Below are positions 29,152-39,114 of a stretch of DNA of 64,000 nucleotides, in pieces. A program made the position numbers and the translations under genes. The first letter of the stretch is position 1, and each line of letters begins with the position of its first letter. Source of the stretch: Vibrio coralliirubri (GTDB taxonomy: Bacteria; Pseudomonadota; Gammaproteobacteria; Enterobacterales; Vibrionaceae); NCBI RefSeq assembly GCF_024347375.1, contig NZ_AP025470.1, positions 496,001 through 560,000 of the forward strand, given 5' to 3'. Under the pieces are notes generated by a model. The model worked only from the letters and a program-made list of their open reading frames with translations, made no database searches and was not told where the DNA came from.

Positions 29152-30423
29152 TTAGCCGTTCACGATCTGTGGGAACACGCGCACTAGTTTGATACGGTTC
29201 TCTTCGAGTTCAACAATTTCCATTGGGTGCCTGGCTACCTGAACACTGAGGTGACTCTCTGGAATATCTTCAAGGTGTTCCAGTATCAAACCATTCAGAG
29301 TTCTTGGGCCATCGGTAGGCAGTGCCCACTGTAAGCCTTTGTTGATGTCTCGGATATTGGCGCTGCCTTCAATCAAGAAGCTGCCATCGCTTTGCGGAGT
29401 AATTTCTTCAGATAAGCTTGGGGCGATTGAGGTGGTAAACTCACCTACGATCTCTTCAAGAATATCTTCTAATGTAACCAAGCCGTTGATATCGCCATAC
29501 TCATCAACAATCAAGCCGATGCGCTGCTTATTGCGTTGAAACTTAAGCAGTTGAATATTGAGTGGTGTCGCTTCAGGAATAAAGTAGATCTCATCCGCTG
29601 CACGCAACAGGGTCTCTTTATTGAATTCGTTCTTTTCAAGCATCAGGCGGTAAGCTTCACGCAGCCTTAGCATACCAACCACTTCATCTATTTGGTCACG
29701 ATAGAGAACCACACGGCCATGAGGCGAGTGGGTCAATTGACGAACAATAGATTTCCAGTCGTCATTGATGTCGATACCAGTAATCTCATTACGCGGCACC
29801 ATGATGTCGTTCACGGTGACATGCTCTAAATCCAGAATAGACACCAACATATCTTGGTGGCGTTGAGGGATCAGGCTACCTGCTTCATTTACCACGGTTC
29901 TAAGTTCTTCTGAGCTCAAGTGGTCGGTTGCATCATGGCTGGCTTTAACGCCTAAGATACGAATGAAGCCGTTGGTAATGAAGTTCACTAAGATCACCAA
30001 TGGTGACAGTACCTTCATCAGTATCATTAAAAGGATACTACTCGCGTAAGAGACACGTTCAGGAAATAGAGAAGCGATGGTTTTTGGTGTTACCTCGGCG
30101 AATACGAGGATCACGAGAGTCAGGGTACCAGTAGCGATAGCCACACCGATATCCCCGTAGATGCGCATACCAAGAATAGTAGCGATCGCAGATGCAAGAA
30201 TGTTGACGAGATTGTTGCCGATGAGAATGAGGCCAATCAATCTGTCTGGGCGATTCAGAAGTTTTTCTACGCGTTTGGCACCTTTATGACCCGTATTGGC
30301 CAAGTGCTTTAAACGGTAGCGGTTCAGGGACATCATACCCGTTTCGGAACCAGAGAAATAACCAGAAATTACAATGAGACACGCGAGTAGCGCAAATAAG
30401 ATACCCGTTGATATGTCGTCCAA
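29152..30423 (-). CDS. yfjD: CNNM/CorC-type transporter-associated protein (DUF21-CBS)
   Basis: A 423-residue inner-membrane protein. An N-terminal DUF21 domain of about four membrane segments (ISGYFSGSETGMMSLN) is followed by two CBS domains (from MVPRNEITGIDIN; VDEYGDINGLVTLEDILEEIVGE) and a C-terminal CorC/HlyC domain. Relatives are called hemolysin-like or magnesium/cobalt efflux proteins; CNNM/CorC homologues transport Mg. The ion specificity here is inferred. It is downstream of and probably cotranscribed with ypjD, although a hairpin lies between them. Confidence 0.88.
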   Translation of the reverse strand: MDDISTGILFALLACLIVISGYFSGSETGMMSLNRYRLKHLANTGHKGAKRVEKLLNRPDRLIGLILIGNNLVNILASAIATILGMRIYGDIGVAIATGTLTLVILVFAEVTPKTIASLFPERVSYASSILLMILMKVLSPLVILVNFITNGFIRILGVKASHDATDHLSSEELRTVVNEAGSLIPQRHQDMLVSILDLEHVTVNDIMVPRNEITGIDINDDWKSIVRQLTHSPHGRVVLYRDQIDEVVGMLRLREAYRLMLEKNEFNKETLLRAADEIYFIPEATPLNIQLLKFQRNKQRIGLIVDEYGDINGLVTLEDILEEIVGEFTTSIAPSLSEEITPQSDGSFLIEGSANIRDINKGLQWALPTDGPRTLNGLILEHLEDIPESHLSVQVARHPMEIVELEENRIKLVRVFPQIVNG

Positions 30424-30510
30424 AACTATTCTTTTCCTATTTGTGTATCTTGATTAATTTATGACCGAACATGGTCGAGATGTCAATTGAATGTATTGCA
30501 CTCAATATTT

Positions 30511-30542
30511 TAAAGGCAAGGTATGTGAGACCTTGCCTTTAT
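30511..30542 (-). terminator. Hairpin between ypjD and the CNNM-family gene
   Basis: AAAGGCAAGGT and ACCTTGCCTTT form a perfect 11-bp stem around ATGTGAG. On the minus strand it is behind ypjD and followed by a weak T tract, so termination may be partial. Confidence 0.6.
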
Positions 30543-30550
30543 TTTACAGA

Positions 30551-31345
30551 CTAGTTCAGGATGATTTCCTGGACGAAGCGGCTACCGAAGTAGGCTAATG
30601 TGAGCATGCTGGCGCCGGCCAGTGCGAACCAAGTGACTTTCTGTCCACGCCAACCTTTCTGATAGTGACCCCATAGAAGAATGGAGTAGATAACCCAAGC
30701 GATAAAAGACAACACAGCCTTGTGTGCTTTTCCTTGAGCAAACATATCTTGTACGAAGATGAGACCCGTCAACAAAGTACCCGTTAATAAGCCATTACCA
30801 ATCAAAATGATCTTGAAAAGCTGTCTTTCCACCATCATTAAAGGAGGTAGGTTAGGGTTTATCACTAAGGCTTTTTTCTTTTTAAGTTTGTGATCTAGCC
30901 ACGCAAGTTGCAGGGCGTATAGCGCGCCGATTGTTAACGTTGCGTATGAGAATAGAGCCAAAGATATGTGCACGAGCAGTTTTGGGTCATTCTCTAGATG
31001 TTTGATGAAGGTGCTTGGAAGAAAAGTGGCAGCCATCAAGTTCAGCGCAGCGAAGCTATAAACGACGGGTAAGATAAACCACAGACGGGTTTTGAGCATT
31101 GCACCGCTCATTACCACAGATATGATTAAACTGATTAATGAAGCAACGTTCAAGATACTGAGGTTTTGGCCACTGGCATTAAAAATCAAATCGCCAAGCA
31201 ACCAAGCATGGAAAGCTAGAGCAAGTAATGCGCTGATAAACACCGTTTTTACACGGATTCCTGTTTGGTGCACGAGACCTGGAATGATCGTGGAAATCGC
31301 CATTGTATAAAGAAAGGCTGCTGCGATCGCAATAAGACTGTCCAT
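30551..31345 (-). CDS. ypjD: YpjD, CcsA-like cytochrome c assembly family membrane protein
   Basis: A 264-residue multispanning membrane protein with about eight hydrophobic segments. It aligns well with E. coli YpjD from memory: SGQNLSILNVASLISLI, LLVHISLALFSYATLTIGALYALQ, LSFIAWVIYSILLWGHY and GSRFVQEIIL. The heme-handling tryptophan motif of true CcsA proteins is not seen. The role is uncertain. ATG 31345 behind GGATACC was preferred over 31354 or 31390. It is divergent from ffh, as in E. coli. Confidence 0.85.
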   Translation of the reverse strand: MDSLIAIAAAFLYTMAISTIIPGLVHQTGIRVKTVFISALLALAFHAWLLGDLIFNASGQNLSILNVASLISLIISVVMSGAMLKTRLWFILPVVYSFAALNLMAATFLPSTFIKHLENDPKLLVHISLALFSYATLTIGALYALQLAWLDHKLKKKKALVINPNLPPLMMVERQLFKIILIGNGLLTGTLLTGLIFVQDMFAQGKAHKAVLSFIAWVIYSILLWGHYQKGWRGQKVTWFALAGASMLTLAYFGSRFVQEIILN

Positions 31346-31545
31346 GGTATCCATTTTAATGATTACTAATTGGCGAATTATACCTCGCATCGCTCTTTGG
31401 GGCTATGGCGAACCTCATTCAATTCCAAGTGAATAATGTCTCACATCACAAGCACGGATGATTAACGCTCTACAACGGGTATGACTCTAATCCGCGCTAA
31501 TGTATACTCACAGTAATAGTCGCAGTTTTGAGCGAAGAGAAAACT

Positions 31546-32940
31546 ATGTTTGATAATTTAACGGATCGTCTATCCAAAACGCTGAAGAACATCAGCGGTA
31601 AAGGTCGTCTGACCGAAGACAATATTAAAGAGACGCTGCGTGAAGTACGTATGGCGCTACTTGAAGCCGACGTTGCACTGCCCGTTGTCCGCGATTTTGT
31701 TAAGCGCGTAAAAGAAGGCGCTGTGGGTGTTGAGGTTTCTAAATCTCTAACGCCTGGTCAAGAATTCATTAAGATCGTTCAAGCTGAACTTGAAGCGGTG
31801 ATGGGTGAGTCTAACGAGGCTCTTAACCTAGCCGCACAGCCGCCAGCCGTTATCTTAATGGCGGGTCTACAAGGTGCGGGTAAAACCACATCGGTAGGTA
31901 AGCTATCTAAGCTTCTAACTGAGCGTGACAAGAAGAAAGTCTTGGTTGTATCTGCCGACGTTTACCGTCCAGCGGCGATCAAACAGCTTGAAACGTTAGC
32001 GAGCGATGTTGGCGTAGACTTCTTCCCATCTTCAGCTGATCAAAAACCTCTTGATATTGCAAACGCTGCAATCGACCACGCGAAGAAGAAATTCTACGAC
32101 GTACTACTTGTCGATACTGCGGGTCGTTTGGCTATCGATGAAGAGATGATGGGCGAGATCAAAGAGCTTCATACTGCAATTAAACCAGTAGAGACACTGT
32201 TCGTTGTTGATGCAATGACAGGTCAAGATGCTGCGAACACTGCAAAAGCCTTTGGTGATGCGCTACCACTAACCGGTGTTATCTTGACGAAAGTTGATGG
32301 TGATGCGCGTGGTGGTGCTGCTCTGTCTGTTCGTCATATCACAGGCAAACCGATTAAATTCTTGGGTGTTGGTGAAAAGACTGACGCACTAGAACCGTTC
32401 CACCCTGATCGTGTTGCTTCTCGTATCTTAGGTATGGGCGACGTACTGTCTCTTATTGAAGACCTACAGAAAAACGTTGATACCGAGAAAGCAGAGAAAC
32501 TGGCTAAGAAGTTCAAAGAGAAGAAAGGCTTTGACCTTGAAGACTTCCGTGAACAGCTAGGTCAGATGCAAAACATGGGCGGCATGATGGGCATGATGGA
32601 TAAGCTTCCAGGCATGTCTCAGCTACCAGATAACGTTAAAGATAAAGTTGATGACAAGATGTTCAAGCAGATGGAAGCGATCATCAACTCTATGACCATG
32701 AAAGAGCGTCAACGCCCTGACCTAATCAAAGGCTCGCGCAAAAAGCGTATTGCCGCTGGTTCTGGTACACAGGTACAAGATGTAAACCGTATGCTTAAGC
32801 AGTTCACCCAAATGCAGAAGATGATGAAGAAGATGCAGAAAGGTGGCATGAAAGGGATGATGCGCAACATGCAAGGCATGATGGGCGGCGGTGGAGGTAT
32901 GGGCGGAATGGGTGGTGGCTTTAACCCGTTTGGCCGATAA
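31546..32940 (+). CDS. ffh: Signal recognition particle protein Ffh
   Basis: Ffh binds 4.5S RNA and signal sequences of nascent membrane proteins and delivers ribosomes to FtsY. The 464-residue protein has the N domain, the GTPase domain with GLQGAGKTTSVGKL, DTAGRLAIDEEMM and TKVDGDARGGAALS, and a Met-rich M domain ending in a Met/Gly-rich tail. ATG 31546 matches the family start MFDNLTDRLS; the frame extends to 31528. It lies upstream of the rpsP operon. Confidence 0.97.
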   Translation: MFDNLTDRLSKTLKNISGKGRLTEDNIKETLREVRMALLEADVALPVVRDFVKRVKEGAVGVEVSKSLTPGQEFIKIVQAELEAVMGESNEALNLAAQPPAVILMAGLQGAGKTTSVGKLSKLLTERDKKKVLVVSADVYRPAAIKQLETLASDVGVDFFPSSADQKPLDIANAAIDHAKKKFYDVLLVDTAGRLAIDEEMMGEIKELHTAIKPVETLFVVDAMTGQDAANTAKAFGDALPLTGVILTKVDGDARGGAALSVRHITGKPIKFLGVGEKTDALEPFHPDRVASRILGMGDVLSLIEDLQKNVDTEKAEKLAKKFKEKKGFDLEDFREQLGQMQNMGGMMGMMDKLPGMSQLPDNVKDKVDDKMFKQMEAIINSMTMKERQRPDLIKGSRKKRIAAGSGTQVQDVNRMLKQFTQMQKMMKKMQKGGMKGMMRNMQGMMGGGGGMGGMGGGFNPFGR

Positions 32941-33038
32941 TCTACAAATGTAAGCTTTAGCTACGTTACTTTTCATAGTGTTAGCCGTGTCACAGAAAGT
33001 ATACGGCAGCTATGTTGGTGAAAAAATAGCTAAAGCCC

Positions 33039-33066
33039 TTGCATTGCACCGGAATAAGAGTAAAAT
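33039..33066 (+). promoter_or_regulatory. Promoter of the rpsP-rimM-trmD-rplS operon
   Basis: TTGCAT (33039-33044) and TAAAAT (33061-33066) are spaced by 16 bp, about 90 bp before rpsP. A hairpin in the leader (ACCCCAAG at 33091 with CTTGGGGT at 33112) could be a weak ffh terminator or a leader structure. Confidence 0.65.
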
Positions 33067-33152
33067 TCCGGGGCTTTAATTTGGCACGAGACCCCAAGCT
33101 ATTTACTTATACTTGGGGTTAATTATTTTATTAAGAAAGCAAAGAGGACGAC

Positions 33153-33401
33153 ATGGTAACCATTCGTTTGGCACGTCACGGTGCAAAGAAGCGCCCATTT
33201 TATCAAATCGTAGTTGCGGATAGCCGTAACGCTGCAACTGGCCGTTTCATCGAGAAAGTAGGTTTCTTTAACCCTACTGCTCAAGGTCAAGAAGAAGGTC
33301 TACGTCTAGACCTAGATCGTGTTAACCACTGGGTTGGTCAAGGCGCATCTCTATCTGATCGTGTAGCTAAGCTAGTTAAAGACGCTCAAAAAGCGGCTTA
33401 A
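33153..33401 (+). CDS. rpsP: 30S ribosomal protein S16
   Basis: S16 binds 16S rRNA in the body of the small subunit and is needed for 30S assembly. The 82-residue protein starts [25 protein letters not shown], the hallmark of the family. A good AAAGAGGACG ribosome site precedes it. First gene of the rpsP-rimM-trmD-rplS operon. Confidence 0.98.
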   Translation: MVTIRLARHGAKKRPFYQIVVADSRNAATGRFIEKVGFFNPTAQGQEEGLRLDLDRVNHWVGQGASLSDRVAKLVKDAQKAA

Positions 33402-33425
33402 TTCTTTTTTAAAGAGAAATAGCTT

Positions 33426-33980
33426 ATGTCGATGAAGGGTAAAGAAACTATGAGCGAGCAAAACAATAGAATTGTCATGGGTAAACTTGGGTCTACCTAT
33501 GGTATTCGTGGCTGGCTTAAAGTGTTCTCCTACACAGACAATGCTGAAAGCATATTTGATTACAGCCCTTGGTATTTAAACCTAAAGGGTAAGTGGGTTG
33601 AGTACAAAGTTGAGAGCTGGAAACGTCATGGCCAAGGTTATGTATGTAAGCTAGCGGGATTAGATGTTCGTGAAGACGCGCAACTGATGACTAACTTTGA
33701 AATTGCTATTGACCCTGCTTCGTTACCTGAATTGTCAGAAGATGAATTCTACTGGCGCGAATTGTTCGGTATGCAAGTTTTTACTACTAAAGGTTACGAC
33801 CTTGGTAAGGTCACTGACCTATTAGAAACTGGCTCGAACGATGTTCTAGTAATCAAAGCAAATCTTAAAGATGCTTTTGGCCAAAAGGAACGGTTAGTAC
33901 CGTACCTTGAAGAGCAAGTGATCAAGAAAGTTGATCGCGAAGCTCGCCGGATCGAAGTTGACTGGGATCCTGGATTCTAA
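33426..33980 (+). CDS. rimM: Ribosome maturation factor RimM
   Basis: RimM assists maturation of the 30S head domain. The 184-residue protein has the N-terminal RimM domain ([20 protein letters not shown]) and a C-terminal PRC-barrel ([33 protein letters not shown]). ATG 33426 has AGAGAAA upstream; ATG 33450 (MSEQNNRIV) is a credible alternative and aligns better with E. coli. Confidence 0.95.
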   Translation: MSMKGKETMSEQNNRIVMGKLGSTYGIRGWLKVFSYTDNAESIFDYSPWYLNLKGKWVEYKVESWKRHGQGYVCKLAGLDVREDAQLMTNFEIAIDPASLPELSEDEFYWRELFGMQVFTTKGYDLGKVTDLLETGSNDVLVIKANLKDAFGQKERLVPYLEEQVIKKVDREARRIEVDWDPGF

Positions 33981-34006
33981 CTCCAAATTACAGAGCGAGA
34001 GAACAC

Positions 34007-34747
34007 ATGTGGGTTGGCATTATTAGCCTTTTTCCTGAAATGTTCCGTTCTGTTACTGATTTTGGAGTAACAGGTCAAGCGGTTAAAAAAGGTCTTTTAT
34101 CTATTGAGACATGGAATCCTCGTGATTTCACTCATGATAAACATCGCACTGTTGATGACAGACCTTACGGTGGTGGTCCTGGCATGTTAATGATGGTTCA
34201 GCCTTTGCGCGACGCTATCAAAACGGCCAAGCAGGCAGCACCGGGAAAGACGAAAGTTATCTATCTTTCACCTCAAGGTCGTAAACTCGACCAGAAAGGT
34301 GTTGAAGAGCTGGCAACAAACGAGAATTTACTTCTTATTTGTGGTCGCTACGAAGGGGTAGATGAGCGCATCATTCAATCTGAAGTTGACGAAGAATGGT
34401 CGATTGGAGATTTTGTGATGACGGGTGGCGAACTGCCAGCCATGACGTTGATTGATTCAGTATCTCGGTTTGTTCCGGGTGTACTTGGAGATTTCGCTTC
34501 AGCAGAAGAAGATTCTTTTGCAAATGGTTTGCTAGATTGTCCCCATTATACGCGCCCTGAGGTGCTAGACGATAAAGATGTGCCATCGGTACTCAAGTCT
34601 GGAAACCATAAGGACATTCGTCGCTGGCGATTAAAACAATCGTTGGGCCGAACTTGGCTAAGAAGACCAGAACTCCTGGAAAACCTAGCTCTGACTGACG
34701 AACAGGAACAATTACTGGCTGAATTCATTAAAGAGCAACGCTCTTAA
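34007..34747 (+). CDS. trmD: tRNA (guanine(37)-N1)-methyltransferase
   Basis: TrmD methylates G37 next to the anticodon and so prevents +1 frameshifting. The 246-residue protein begins [13 protein letters not shown] and has the trefoil-knot SAM site around [23 protein letters not shown] and [13 protein letters not shown]. Full length; third gene of the operon. Confidence 0.97.
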   Translation: MWVGIISLFPEMFRSVTDFGVTGQAVKKGLLSIETWNPRDFTHDKHRTVDDRPYGGGPGMLMMVQPLRDAIKTAKQAAPGKTKVIYLSPQGRKLDQKGVEELATNENLLLICGRYEGVDERIIQSEVDEEWSIGDFVMTGGELPAMTLIDSVSRFVPGVLGDFASAEEDSFANGLLDCPHYTRPEVLDDKDVPSVLKSGNHKDIRRWRLKQSLGRTWLRRPELLENLALTDEQEQLLAEFIKEQRS

Positions 34748-34806
34748 CGAAAAGCAAGCAGTAACCTATTAAATTTAGTATCAGTTTATTCTAGGAATTT
34801 ATACAA

Positions 34807-35160
34807 ATGAGCAACATCATCAAGGCTCTTGAAGAAGAGCAACTAAAATCAGACCTTCCTAAATTCGCACCAGGTGACACTGTTGTAGTTCAGGTTAAGG
34901 TAAAAGAAGGTGACCGTGAGCGTCTACAGGCTTTCGAAGGCGTTGTAATCGCTATTCGTAACCGTGGTCTACACTCTGCATTCACAGTTCGTAAGATCTC
35001 GAACGGTGAAGGCGTAGAGCGTGCGTTCCAAACTCACTCTCCAATGGTTGATAGCATCGAAGTTAAACGCCGTGGTGCAGTACGTCGTGCCAAGTTGTAC
35101 TACCTACGTGAGCGTTCTGGTAAGTCAGCTCGTATTAAAGAGAAGCTTACTAAGAAGTAA
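34807..35160 (+). CDS. rplS: 50S ribosomal protein L19
   Basis: L19 sits at the interface of the ribosomal subunits. The 117-residue protein contains [20 protein letters not shown] and [25 protein letters not shown]. It is the last gene of the operon and is followed by a strong terminator. Confidence 0.98.
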   Translation: MSNIIKALEEEQLKSDLPKFAPGDTVVVQVKVKEGDRERLQAFEGVVIAIRNRGLHSAFTVRKISNGEGVERAFQTHSPMVDSIEVKRRGAVRRAKLYYLRERSGKSARIKEKLTKK

Positions 35161-35181
35161 TTCTTTTTGCATTCTATCGAT

Positions 35182-35212
35182 AAAAGCGGAGCCATTTGGC
35201 TCCGCTTTTTTG
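35182..35212 (+). terminator. Intrinsic terminator after rplS
   Basis: AAAAGCGGAGCCA and GGCTCCGCTTTTTT form a stem with an ATTT-type loop and a T-run. Confidence 0.92.
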
Positions 35213-35248
35213 TGTCTGCTATTTAGAGTTGAGCAGTGATCAATATCA

Positions 35249-35269
35249 CTACTCGCTACTCGCTACTCG
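35249..35269. repeat. Three tandem copies of a 7-bp unit (CTACTCG)
   Basis: CTACTCG is repeated three times without error and ends one base before the yacG stop codon on the other strand. Read with yacG, the array follows its TAA directly as GCGAGTA units. It resembles the longer array behind the luxR-type gene at 52030. Confidence 0.9.
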
Positions 35270-35270
35270 C

Positions 35271-35468
35271 TTAGTACGGATCTTCCGACCAACCATCGCT
35301 ATCTGACATGTCTGGTGCGCCTGCGATGCTGTTCTCTTCGTCTGCCCATTCACCGAAATCAATCATCTGACATTGCTTGCTGCAAAACGGGCGGTGCGGG
35401 CTTTGTTCACCCCATTCAACGTCGGCATTACATTGAGGGCATTTAACGATGGTGATTTTCTTCGACAT
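35271..35468 (-). CDS. yacG: DNA gyrase inhibitor / zinc protein YacG
   Basis: YacG is a small zinc protein that binds GyrB and inhibits gyrase in E. coli. The 65-residue product has the four zinc cysteines in [11 protein letters not shown] and [14 protein letters not shown] and an acidic C-terminal tail. It follows zapD and coaE, as in E. coli. A heptamer array abuts its stop codon. Confidence 0.94.
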   Translation of the reverse strand: MSKKITIVKCPQCNADVEWGEQSPHRPFCSKQCQMIDFGEWADEENSIAGAPDMSDSDGWSEDPY

Positions 35469-35549
35469 AGTGATTCTTAATTTGAGGGGGTAATAATAGT
35501 GAGTTTAGGCTCGAGTGAGGACTCAAGCCAAACTAAAAAAGAAAATTAA

Positions 35550-36290
35550 TTAGGTGCAGATCGCCAATTCAAATTCGATGTCTTGAGTACAGGCTTGCCC
35601 AGTTTCAAAGCTCATGAATTTAACTGCAAAGCGGTTCTTGTGACCTGAGATCATCGGGTAGGCACCGTATTGCATCGGAATAGAAAGACGGAGGATATTT
35701 GCTTCATCGGCATCGCTCTGGAAGAAGCCAGCACGAGCGATTTGCTCTTTAAAGTGACCAGTCTCTCTGGTGAGCTTCAACCATAGTGTTAGCGCTTCAT
35801 ACAGAGGCTGTAAGCTATCCATCCAAGCTTTAGCATCTCTCATTCTCTTATCAAGAGGAAGGTGCAGCCAATAATGCAGTGCCGGTAAATCAAAGCAGCA
35901 TGAGCCACCTGGAAGATTAAAGCGTTGGCGAATTGCACTTAGGAAGCGGTCTTCTTTAAGTGATTGGCCAAAACGCTCTGCCTGCATCAGATCACGATAG
36001 ATGTTACCAATGTCATTAAGCAGTGATGTCAGCATCTCTTGATCGACACCTTCAACATCCAACCAACTTTTGTAGGTTACACGTTGCTTCTCAATATCTT
36101 TTGCGAGTTCGCTCTTGAGTTGGATCTGTTCGAAGATTTCAATCAGATCAAAGATGGAACGGAAAAAGAGTTGATACTGTTGAGCATCGGAAAATGTAGA
36201 AGACAAGTGTAGCTGCCTCAAGAGTGATTCGACTCTTAAGTAGATGCGTGTTTTCTCATTTAGAGGATGTTCAAATTTATGGGTGATCAT
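35550..36290 (-). CDS. zapD: Cell division protein ZapD
   Basis: ZapD crosslinks FtsZ filaments and stabilises the Z ring. The 246-residue protein starts [19 protein letters not shown], and has [31 protein letters not shown] and [16 protein letters not shown] as in E. coli ZapD. ATG 36290 has GAAGGT eight bases before it and was preferred to ATG 36305. Confidence 0.93.
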   Translation of the reverse strand: MITHKFEHPLNEKTRIYLRVESLLRQLHLSSTFSDAQQYQLFFRSIFDLIEIFEQIQLKSELAKDIEKQRVTYKSWLDVEGVDQEMLTSLLNDIGNIYRDLMQAERFGQSLKEDRFLSAIRQRFNLPGGSCCFDLPALHYWLHLPLDKRMRDAKAWMDSLQPLYEALTLWLKLTRETGHFKEQIARAGFFQSDADEANILRLSIPMQYGAYPMISGHKNRFAVKFMSFETGQACTQDIEFELAICT

Positions 36291-36316
36291 CGAGCAAACC
36301 TTCATTCAACATTGTT

Positions 36317-36931
36317 CTATTCTGACCCATCTACAGCACTGATTGCCAGATACTTTTGATGTAAATCTGTGATTTGAGGCAAAAGTTCTTGGTTTTTAGT
36401 ATGGTTTTTAATCACGTCATCTGCAACTGCTAAGCGCTGTTCTCTTGAAGCCTGTGATTTTAAAATTGATGCAACTTGTTCCCTAGAAACATTATCACGA
36501 CTCATCGTACGTTCTATTTGCACTTCTGCTGGCACATCAACAATTAATACGCGATCAGCCATACCTTGCATTTGGTTTTCCACCAATAGCGGTGCAACTA
36601 ATAAACCATACGGGGATGTGATTTTAGACAGGTCACTGTCAATTTTGTCACGGATCATGGGATGAAGAAGATCATTGAGCCACTGCTTCTCTTTAGGTTC
36701 AGAGAAGATTAGCTCACGTAGCCTACTTCGGTTGAGTGTTCCATCGTCAAGCAAGATAGATTTACCAAAGTGTTCTGTAATTTGTTTTAAGCCGTCACTG
36801 CCCAACGCAACCACTTCACGTGCCACGATATCAGCATCAACAATATCAATATTAAAATGCTCATTGAACAGGTTAGCGACCGTGGTTTTGCCACTGGCGA
36901 TACCACCGCTTAATCCGATAATAATTGCCAT
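36317..36931 (-). CDS. coaE: Dephospho-CoA kinase
   Basis: CoaE phosphorylates dephospho-CoA, the last step of coenzyme A synthesis. The 204-residue protein begins MAIIIGLSGGIASGKTTVANLF with its P-loop and has DADIVAREVV and VAPLLVENQM. The ATG 36931 is two bases from the pilD stop, so it is translated with the pilus operon. panB and panC elsewhere in the window feed the same pathway. Confidence 0.97.
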   Translation of the reverse strand: MAIIIGLSGGIASGKTTVANLFNEHFNIDIVDADIVAREVVALGSDGLKQITEHFGKSILLDDGTLNRSRLRELIFSEPKEKQWLNDLLHPMIRDKIDSDLSKITSPYGLLVAPLLVENQMQGMADRVLIVDVPAEVQIERTMSRDNVSREQVASILKSQASREQRLAVADDVIKNHTKNQELLPQITDLHQKYLAISAVDGSE

Positions 36932-36933
36932 GG

Positions 36934-37803
36934 TTAAATTCCTAGTACAGAAGTGAAATACCAACCCATGATGTCGTTACCCCACATCAAGCTTACCCAA
37001 CCCGCAATTGCAAGGTAAGGGCCAAATGGAAAGGCTTTATCGATGCCTTGCTGTTTCAGGCGAAGTTGAATCAAACCAAACACAAGGCCTACGAGCGAAG
37101 ATAAAAGGATGATCATCGGTAGGTGTTGCCAACCAAGCCATGCACCAAGTGCAGCCAGGAGTTTGAAGTCACCGTAACCCATGCCTTCTTTACCTGTGAG
37201 TAGTTTGAACAACCAATACACCGACCACAGAGCTAGGTAGCCAGACATTGCGCCAACCACAGAATCTTGCAGCGATACTGGGCTGATATTAAACAGTGCT
37301 AAAGCGATACCGGACCATACCAAAGGCAAGGTGATTTGATCGGGCAGTAGCATGGTATCGAGATCGATAAAGGTCGCGGTAATCAGGGCGAAGGTGAAAA
37401 AAATCAAAGCAATGGCGTAGTAGCTGAAACCAAAGTGGCTAGCAACCATTGTGCAAAGTATTGCGGTAAGCAACTCGACTAAAGGGTAGCGAGCGCTGAT
37501 TGGATTAGCGCAGCTATGGCACTTACCCTTTAAGAATAACCAGCTTAACACTGGGATATTGTCGACGATTCTTAATTGAGTTTTGCATTTCGGGCAGGTT
37601 GAACGAGGAATGCTGAGATTGAACTTTCCCTCTGGCGCTGGAATTTTATATTGAGAGAAATACTCCGAGCACTCTTGTTGCCATTCGCGTTCCATCATAA
37701 TCGGCAAACGGTGTATGACTACGTTGAGGAAGCTGCCGATAAGAAGGCTAAAAATGAAAGCTAATACGGGGAATAGCCAAGGATAGTAGTGAAATACTTC
37801 CAT
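36934..37803 (-). CDS. pilD: Prepilin peptidase / N-methyltransferase
   Basis: PilD cleaves the leader of type IV prepilins and pseudopilins and methylates the new N-terminal Phe; in vibrios it also serves type II secretion. The 289-residue protein has about eight membrane segments, the cytoplasmic CPKC and CHSC zinc cysteines, and the two catalytic aspartates in [12 protein letters not shown] and [22 protein letters not shown] 37803 lies behind AAAGGA; a GTG at 37818 is an alternative. Confidence 0.96.
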   Translation of the reverse strand: MEVFHYYPWLFPVLAFIFSLLIGSFLNVVIHRLPIMMEREWQQECSEYFSQYKIPAPEGKFNLSIPRSTCPKCKTQLRIVDNIPVLSWLFLKGKCHSCANPISARYPLVELLTAILCTMVASHFGFSYYAIALIFFTFALITATFIDLDTMLLPDQITLPLVWSGIALALFNISPVSLQDSVVGAMSGYLALWSVYWLFKLLTGKEGMGYGDFKLLAALGAWLGWQHLPMIILLSSLVGLVFGLIQLRLKQQGIDKAFPFGPYLAIAGWVSLMWGNDIMGWYFTSVLGI

Positions 37804-37869
37804 AGTGTCCTTTACCACTTAATCAAGGTGAGCAGAGATTGCTGCTCATGGGTGTTTAGTTGCTTTTAA

Positions 37870-39099
37870 CTATCCTAACACACTCATAAGATTAAAGATC
37901 GGTAAGTACATCGCAACCACAAGCCCACCAACGACAGTACCTAAAAACACGATGATCAGCGGCTCTAGAATTTTGCCCAAATTGTCGACGGTGTTGTCTA
38001 CTTCAAACTCGTAAATCGAGGCTACTTTATTGAGCATATCATCAAGGTTGCCTGACTCTTCACCGATCATCACCATCTGTAACACCATTTCAGGGAAGGC
38101 ATTGGTATTGCGCATTGCGATATACATTGGCATGCCAGCAGCTGTTTCTCGGTGAACTTCAATGATGGCCGACTCATAATGCAGGTTGCCTGCGGTTTTG
38201 GTTGTGGTTTTGAGGCTCATTAAAATCGGAATGCCAGAACTAAAGCTGGTCGATAAGGTTCGGCTGAATTTGGCAATGGAGGCTTTGGCTAATACGCCGC
38301 CGAGAACAGGAAAGCGTAATCCTAGCCGACTAACAGATAGTCTGATCGAGTGGGAACGCTGACACAGTTGATAAATAATCAGGACAACAAGCCCGATGCC
38401 TACAGCCGTATAAAAACTGTAAGCCTGCATCCAATGGGAAAGGTAGAGTACTTGTTGGGTGAACCAAGGCAGGTCGGCGCCAAAGCCTGAAAACATCGAC
38501 TCAAACTCGGGAATCACCATGGTCAGCATTAAATAAGAAACGGTCAGTGCAACGGTGACGACCATAGCGGGGTAGATCAGTGCTTTGACGACTTTGGACT
38601 TTAGCTGCTCGCTCTTTTCTCTATAGGTCGCTAAGCGTTCGAATACTTGGGCGAGGTTACCGGAGAGCTCGCCTGTCGCAACCAAATCAGTATAGAGGTC
38701 ATCAAAGTGACGACTTGCGGTTCGCATCGCTTTTGAGATTGGCGTTCCGGCTTCTACACCTTTGCAGATATGCGATAGAATCGATTTCATTTCAGCTTTG
38801 CGGTGATTGTCTGACACCAACTTGATAGCCTGCACGATGGGTACACCAGTAGCCAACATAGTAGCCAGTTGCCGAGTTAAAATAGTGATGTCTTTGGCTT
38901 TGACTCTATGGGTTAAACGAGTGACGGCTGAAATACTTTTCTTTTTGATTTTCTTAATCTGAATATGCTGCTCTTTGAGCTTTTCTCGTACTTCCAATTC
39001 AGTGAGCGCTAAGGTTTGTCCAGACACTTTCTTGCCTGAGCTGTTAATGCCTTTCCAGTGATAGCTTTTTAATTGTGATTGTTTGGACTTGCTACTCAT
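37870..39099 (-). CDS. pilC: Type IV pilus inner-membrane platform protein PilC
   Basis: PilC is the membrane platform on which the ATPase PilB works. The 409-residue protein shows two T2SF/GspF repeats ([18 protein letters not shown] and [20 protein letters not shown]) and three membrane segments, the last at the C-terminus ([19 protein letters not shown]). It is 15 bp after pilB and before pilD. Confidence 0.96.
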   Translation of the reverse strand: MSSKSKQSQLKSYHWKGINSSGKKVSGQTLALTELEVREKLKEQHIQIKKIKKKSISAVTRLTHRVKAKDITILTRQLATMLATGVPIVQAIKLVSDNHRKAEMKSILSHICKGVEAGTPISKAMRTASRHFDDLYTDLVATGELSGNLAQVFERLATYREKSEQLKSKVVKALIYPAMVVTVALTVSYLMLTMVIPEFESMFSGFGADLPWFTQQVLYLSHWMQAYSFYTAVGIGLVVLIIYQLCQRSHSIRLSVSRLGLRFPVLGGVLAKASIAKFSRTLSTSFSSGIPILMSLKTTTKTAGNLHYESAIIEVHRETAAGMPMYIAMRNTNAFPEMVLQMVMIGEESGNLDDMLNKVASIYEFEVDNTVDNLGKILEPLIIVFLGTVVGGLVVAMYLPIFNLMSVLG

Positions 39100-39114
39100 T
39101 GGTGCTCCATTGGG

